From Heliocybe sulcata (Eukaryota; Basidiomycota; Agaricomycetes; Gloeophyllales; Gloeophyllaceae): a stretch of DNA of 64,000 nt. The translations under genes and the position numbers were made by a program. The notes beneath the pieces were generated by a model. It saw only the letters and a list, made by a program, of their open reading frames with translations, had not been told where the DNA came from and did not search any database. Shown here one piece after another: positions 59,754-64,000 of the stretch; the first letter of the stretch is position 1, and the number at the start of each line of letters is the position of its first letter. The DNA is taken from NCBI GenBank assembly GCA_004369045.1, contig ML213512.1:246698-310697 (forward strand). Reading direction: 5' to 3'.

Positions 59754-60517
59754 ACGAAACGATGCACACGCGCTGTGGATTACCCTGTTGATTTTGGATA
59801 CCCCTTGTGCATAGCTGCCAGCCTGCTGAGTCCGCGCGGATTCTCGAACCCGAAACTCAAAAGCGACGACCACGATGATGTCGATGTCCAGTGTTTTTAC
59901 TCACCTCAACGAGTGGATGGAAGTTTGCCGGTTTCGGATCCGACGTCGTGATACGGACTTGGGCTATTGGTTGACTCCATCTTTATCGACTTGCCTTTCG
60001 CTCTACGCCCTCTTTATTGTTCGCTTATCCTATGTTCATACTTGGGGCCTGTTCTGTCCTGCTTACGGTATTTCTCTCTCTCCTCCCTCGCTCTCGCTCT
60101 CATCTCCGTACTGTATGCCCTCCCTTATCGATATCCTGATCCCCTCGACTACCCTTAGAACGGACTGTAACGATGCTATACGGCGATGTAATAATTTTCG
60201 CGCTTCCATCTACTCTTTCGCGTTACATTATCTAGTCTCGCTGCTCGTGCCGTTCAATGTATTTGATGCTGTGGAGGATACAACTGGCAAAATGATTGGA
60301 GTGTGATGCGTGACTCGCCCGCTGCGGTCAAGATGCTAAGTACGTATATCCCGACTCTTCACCGGACATCGACATGGACTTCAAAAATAGGCCGCTAGGA
60401 TGCTGTACCAGTCCAAGTTCAGGTCTCTTATCATGAGCTGGCGTAGTTGTTCCAAACTACCATCTTGTCGTCTGCAAGAATATTCATTATCAACTCTTAT
60501 TTATCTAGCTGCTCGGA
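59754..60517. other. Intergenic region between the RRM gene and methyltransferase B
   Basis: 764 bases. The first part is T/C-rich (tctctctcctccctcgctctcgctc), consistent with a long 3' UTR. The right end holds the promoter of copy B. No gene is supported. Confidence 0.35.
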
Positions 60518-61643
60518 ATGTCTGATCTCGAGTCCGTGAGTACCATACCTCCTGCGGCTCTTTGAATCCTAATTTATATTCGTTTGATGGCCAGGAATCT
60601 GCTTTCTTCAAGTCCCAGACAGGGATCATAGATGATGACGAGCTGAAACAGCACATCCTGAGCGTCTGGGAGAAGGCTTACAAGGCAAGGATCTGATTTC
60701 GTCAAGAAACATTCTCCAGTTAACGCCACTATGGAGCGCCTTAGGTACACCTATACCCGTGTACTCGTCGCTTCGCTTCTGCAAAGTAAGTCGCCTAGTA
60801 GGCTCTGGAGAATAGTTGACTTAAATGTCTATGTTTAGGCTGAAGATATCCCGGTTGCCTTCCTACCCGCACTTCTTGCAGCTTGGTAAAGATAGAGACG
60901 CTGCTATATTTCTCGACATTGGTTGCTGCTGTTGGTATTTCCTTTTTCTCTAAGGATCCATGCTCACGGCTCAACATTAAGTTGGTAACGACGTCCGTAA
61001 GGCCGTAGCGGATGGTTATCCTGTAGACAAGGTAATTGCCTCCGACCTACGTTCAGGTGAGTCTCCTAAGATATAACAGCCAAAAACCTTTCTTGATACC
61101 TACGACTGTGCGGAGACAGAGTTCTGGGATCTTGGACACGAGCTATTCAGGTCCACGCCGGAGACTTTCTCAGTGCCGTTCATCCAAGGAGACGTTTTCG
61201 ACTCCGCATTCTTAGCTCGAGCCCAGATTTCCTACGCTCCTAGTTCAAACCGTGCTCCTGTATTGCGCTCTCTGACCACCTTGACACCTCTAATTGGCCA
61301 CATCTCCGCCATCCACGCCTCGGCCTTCTTCCATCTATTCAACGAGGAGCAACAACTTGAGCTGGCGCGGCGAATGGCGTCATTGCTCTCCCCAGAACCA
61401 GGCTCGATAATATTTGGCTCTCACGTGGGTCAACCGCACAAAAGCGTTAGGACTTCAAGGAGGACAACAAATGGCAGAGATATTTTCTGTCACTCTGACC
61501 AAAGCTGGAGAGACCTTTGGAACGGTCAAGTCTTTCAGAAAGGCAAGGTCCAAGTGGATTCGCAACTAATACGCGTCGGTCGGCCGGACTTTTCGCAGAC
61601 AGAGGAAGCGTATCTGCTGGTATGGTCAGTGATAAGGCTCTAG
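60518..61643 (+). CDS. AusD-like SAM-dependent methyltransferase, copy B
   Basis: Six exons fit with all phases kept: 60518-60535, 60595-60684, 60745-60785, 60839-60930, 60982-61056 and 61120-61643, giving 279 residues. It has a very short N-terminus (MSDLES) joined to ESAFFKSQTGI; the extra first intron is not present in copies A and C. The SAM motif reads FLDIGCCFGNDVRKA, then VIASDLRSEFWDLGHELF, and the end YLLVWSVIRL. The intron after exon 2 starts GCAAGG instead of GT, at the position where copies A and C have GTGAGT and GTCAGT. The three internal exons of 41, 92 and 75 nt match the other copies exactly. Probably functional if the GC-AG intron is spliced. Confidence 0.87.
60685..60744 (+). 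other. Probable GC-AG intron in methyltransferase B
   Basis: The donor reads GCAAGG directly after the TACAAG codons that end exon 2, and the acceptor is ...ccttag. Copies A and C have ordinary GT donors at the homologous place, and the next exon is 41 nt in all three genes. Confidence 0.75.
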
Positions 61644-62246
61644 CTTGGGGGTATGATTTATTTGCTCTCACCCGGAACCTCGCTCTTTAGTTATGGTTTC
61701 TAATTTTGCCTTGGTCATTCCATTGATTTATGTTAGGATGATTCCAAGTACATGAGGTGCCTGGCCGCAGATGTATCTATACTAGCATGCTGGTATGTTT
61801 TAAGAACAGTCTTGCTTTGATCCTTTCGTATCCATAGCTTGGTATTTACCTGATCTTCAAACTTGCAGGCACTGGGTGAGCCTCTTCTTTCTTCCGTCTC
61901 AATTGACGTCTGGAAAGGGCGAGCTGGACTTCTGTCCGACTATATAAGGCCAGGCGAGACGATGAGGCTCGAGCAGAGTTATCCTAATTCGTGTCCAAAT
62001 TTAGGTATTATCTTTCCAAATTTATCATATCTCCGAAACCCTTTATTTATGTCCTCAAGCTCACGCGGCGTATCGCTCCTTTCTGCTTAAGGAGCGATAC
62101 TACCGTGCGACCAGTTGTGAATAATCCAGGTACTTGAGCAATGTGACGCTGCACTAGCGGCAGTAACAGTCTCCGAGTCCTTCGAAACTGCACGCGCGGA
62201 CGGTGATTAATCCTGATCTCTTTTCTCATCATTGTGCTTTTCCAGG
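61644..62246. other. Spacer between methyltransferases B and C
   Basis: 603 bases containing the 3' UTR of B, a perfect 12-bp inverted repeat (listed separately) and the promoter of C. An A/T-rich patch at 61985-62050 has no coding support. Confidence 0.35.
62072..62102. repeat. Perfect 12-bp inverted repeat (hairpin, 7-nt loop)
   Basis: gtatcgctcctt and aaggagcgatac are exact reverse complements separated by tctgctt. The arms are half G/C, so a stable hairpin or a palindromic protein-binding site is possible. It lies about 145 bases upstream of the start of methyltransferase C. Confidence 0.8.
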
Positions 62247-63359
62247 ATGTCAGTGGGACAAGTGTCACCTTTAGATCCGACCCTGTATGTTCTTGACGAT
62301 GAAGAATCGGCGTTCTTCAAGTCTCATATCGGGATCGCCGACGACGAGGAACTGAAGAAGCACATACTGGCGGTACAAGAGAAGGCTTATAAAGTCAGTA
62401 TGATCCCAATCGTGACAGAACAAGCGTTCAAATTCAACGTATGCCGCTACTTTGCACCCGCTAGGTCTACCCGTACCCGTGCATCCGACGCTTTGCATTT
62501 GCCAAGTCAGTACCTTGGGGTTACCTGCGCTCTTGAACTATCTGACGGCGGTAACAAAGGCTGAAGATCTCCCGTCTGCCTGCATATCCGCACTTCCTCG
62601 AGCTTGGGAAAACGCGTGATCCAGCCATCTTCCTGGACATTGGTTGCTGCTGTGAGTATTGCGAACACGAGGCATACTCATGATATTGCCGCTAACGCAT
62701 ACGTTCGCAGTCGGTAACGACGCTCGCAAGGCCGTAGCAGATGGATATCCTATCCGTAACGTCATCGCCTCCGACCTACGCCCAGGTAGGCCCTTGGAAA
62801 GCCTGCGAACGTATATTCTTTGATCAAACACTTGACAGAATACTGGGAGCTTGGTCACGAACTGTTCAGATCGACTCCTCAAAGCCTCCCTGTCCCTTTT
62901 GTCGCCGGAGACGCCTTCGACTCCGAGTTCCTAACCCCCACACAGCCTACCTACTCGCCTCCAACAACGCCAGTACCAGACCTGCAATCCGTGACCGCCC
63001 TAACACCTCTCATAGGCCACGTCTCTGCCGTCCACGCTTCCGCATTCTTCCACCTGTTCGACGAGGCGGGACAATTTGAGCTCGCGCAACGGATGGCATC
63101 CCTGCTCTCCCCGCAGCCCGGCTCGATCATCTTCGGATCGCACAGGGGGCTGCCTCAGAAAGGCATGCGGACGAATGCGAGAGGTCAGCAGTCCTTTGCT
63201 CACTCTCCTGAGAGCTGGGACGAGTTGTGGAATGGCAGCATCTTCGAGAAAGGCAGGGTCCGCGTTGATGCTAGGGTTGTGCAAGTTGATAGGCCAGATC
63301 TCAACCGACCTACCGGCGGTGGCCATTACCTCCTGGAGTGGTCAGTGACGAGGCTGTAG
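62247..63359 (+). CDS. AusD-like SAM-dependent methyltransferase, copy C
   Basis: Five exons fit with all phases kept: 62247-62393, 62465-62505, 62560-62651, 62711-62785 and 62839-63359, giving 291 residues. Order of conserved blocks: EESAFFKSHIGIADDEELKK, VYPYPCIRRFAFAK, KISRLPAYPHFLELGK, SAM motif FLDIGCCFGNDARKA, VIASDLRPEYWELGHELF, HASAFFHLFDE, GSIIFGSHRG and YLLEWSVTRL. All introns are GT-AG. It is closest in layout to copy A but lacks that copy's Ser-rich N-terminal extension. Copies B and C are in tandem, and A lies inverted about 6 kb to the left. Cytosolic; substrate unknown. Confidence 0.9.
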
Positions 63360-63742
63360 ACGCCATGTGTACATTGTCCCAAGAGCGAGACATCTGCACA
63401 TAGGCGTCGCTTCTCCGCCACAGAACGTGTAACGTCAAGGATCTCAGCCTTGCGCTTGAGGCCTTAAGCCGGAGGGCCAGAATAACGAGTTCTTATTATA
63501 TTACGCATATCAGAATGAAGAGACTACTAACATGGAAGATATATAACATACCTTGCAGCGGAAACGGAGACAGCTAGACCACGCGAGACAGCAGAAATGG
63601 TATCACAGTCATTGTCAAACACATAGCATAGGACAGATAAGCGAGCAAGTACTTCCCAGAACCAGGAGTGCTGCAGTGGTCAGAATGGGTGCCTGTGCAC
63701 GCTTTTATTGAATATATAACTTTTTGTGTGGCAAAATGCCAC
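63360..63742. other. Intergenic region before the tRNA gene
   Basis: 383 bases, A/T-rich after 63480. Contains the 3' end of methyltransferase C. Nothing else is supported. Confidence 0.3.
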
Positions 63743-63825
63743 GGCGCTGTAGTGTAGCGGTTTATCACGTGGGATTTTGACTTTGTTGATTTCCCAAGCC
63801 CCAGGTTCGATCCCTGGCAGTGCCT
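63743..63825 (+). tRNA. tRNA-Gln (anticodon UUG) with a short intron
   Basis: The acceptor stem ggcgctg pairs with cagtgcc (one G-U). A-box-like tagtgtagcgg is followed by the D-arm, and the anticodon stem tgggr pairs with tccca around loop tt-TTG-a. An intron of about 10 nt, 63781-63790, sits one base 3' of the anticodon, the standard eukaryotic place. The T-arm is ccagg-ttcgatc-cctgg, giving a normal B box. CCA is not encoded. The anticodon TTG reads CAA glutamine codons. The mature length is about 73 nt. Confidence 0.9.
63781..63790 (+). other. Intron within tRNA-Gln
   Basis: Ten bases (ctttgttgat) between nucleotide 37 and nucleotide 38 of the tRNA. Removing them restores a seven-base anticodon loop closed by a five-pair stem. 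The exact border could shift by one base because of flanking T residues. Confidence 0.75.
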
Positions 63826-64000
63826 CTGACTGAGAAAGGTTCTTGGGAAAGCACCTCATCATTTTGCAGTTTTGCAGTGTATTTGGGATACACCACAGGT
63901 AGCACGCAGAACACCCGAAGGCATACAATAGAATAACGAGACACACTCAGAGTTTGATGGGAAGCATAGGTCAAGTTGCAATATGTCGTATACGCGCCCC

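Noticed and set aside
1-64000. CRISPR arrays, rRNA genes, transposases, reverse transcriptases and other mobile elements
   Set aside because: No repeat-spacer pattern, rRNA-like stretch, DDE or RT motif, or long terminal repeats were noticed on either strand. A computed repeat search was not possible here.

Overview
The window looks like nuclear DNA of a filamentous basidiomycete, most likely an agaricomycete. Genes are dense and lie on both strands. Most are cut by many introns of about 40-60 nt with GTGCGT/GTAAGT-like donors. The protein families fit this: GCN1, SWR1, an ERD2/L-type-lectin pair, a DUF2235 hydrolase, a PMP47-type carrier and AusD-like methyltransferases. I saw no prokaryotic operon, CRISPR array, rRNA or recognisable transposon or retroelement. 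One intron-containing tRNA-Gln lies near the right edge.

Layout. 1-5.5 kb (-): 5' half of GCN1, running off the left edge. 6.1-6.7 kb (+): small single-pass membrane protein. 7.2-8.9 kb (-): two tandem cyclase/formamidase-like enzymes. 9.3-10.5 kb (-): PMP47-type carrier. 12.1-12.9 kb (+): ICMT-like methyltransferase. 13.3-15.8 kb (+): kinesin motor with a SAM-like C-terminal region. 16-27.2 kb (-): a run of five genes: small mitochondrial-type membrane protein, secreted subtilisin, SulP sulfate permease with STAS domain, 3-hydroxyacyl-CoA dehydrogenase, and ER glucosidase II alpha. 27.9-29.6 kb (+): a small spliced locus behind a clear TATA box, then an open frame with a Cys/His motif. 29.9-30.9 kb (+): MET8-like siroheme synthase. 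31.8-37.2 kb (+): large DUF2235 hydrolase fused to armadillo/HEAT-like repeats. 38.2-41 kb (+): ArsB/NhaD/citrate-type membrane transporter. 41.3-46.6 kb (-): SWR1 chromatin remodeller. 47.1-48.1 kb (-) and 48.3-50.0 kb (+): KDEL receptor and VIP36/Emp47-like lectin, head to head. 50.5-53.0 kb (+): MFS sugar transporter. 53.2-54.4 kb (-): AusD-like methyltransferase A. 57.5-59.8 kb (+): four-RRM protein of the Nrd1/Mrn1 type. 60.5-61.6 and 62.2-63.4 kb (+): methyltransferases B and C. 63.7 kb (+): tRNA-Gln(UUG).

Most genes are housekeeping: translational control, chromatin, ER quality control and retrieval, sulfate uptake and siroheme for sulfite reduction, and beta-oxidation. The less ordinary parts are the DUF2235-repeat fusion, the family of three methyltransferases with matching internal exon sizes around the RNA-binding gene, the kinesin-SAM protein, and two introns that appear to be GC-AG. 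Splice sites were read by eye from frame continuity and GT/GC...AG borders. Where exact exon ends are given, the reading phase was checked by counting; elsewhere only the outer limits are meant.
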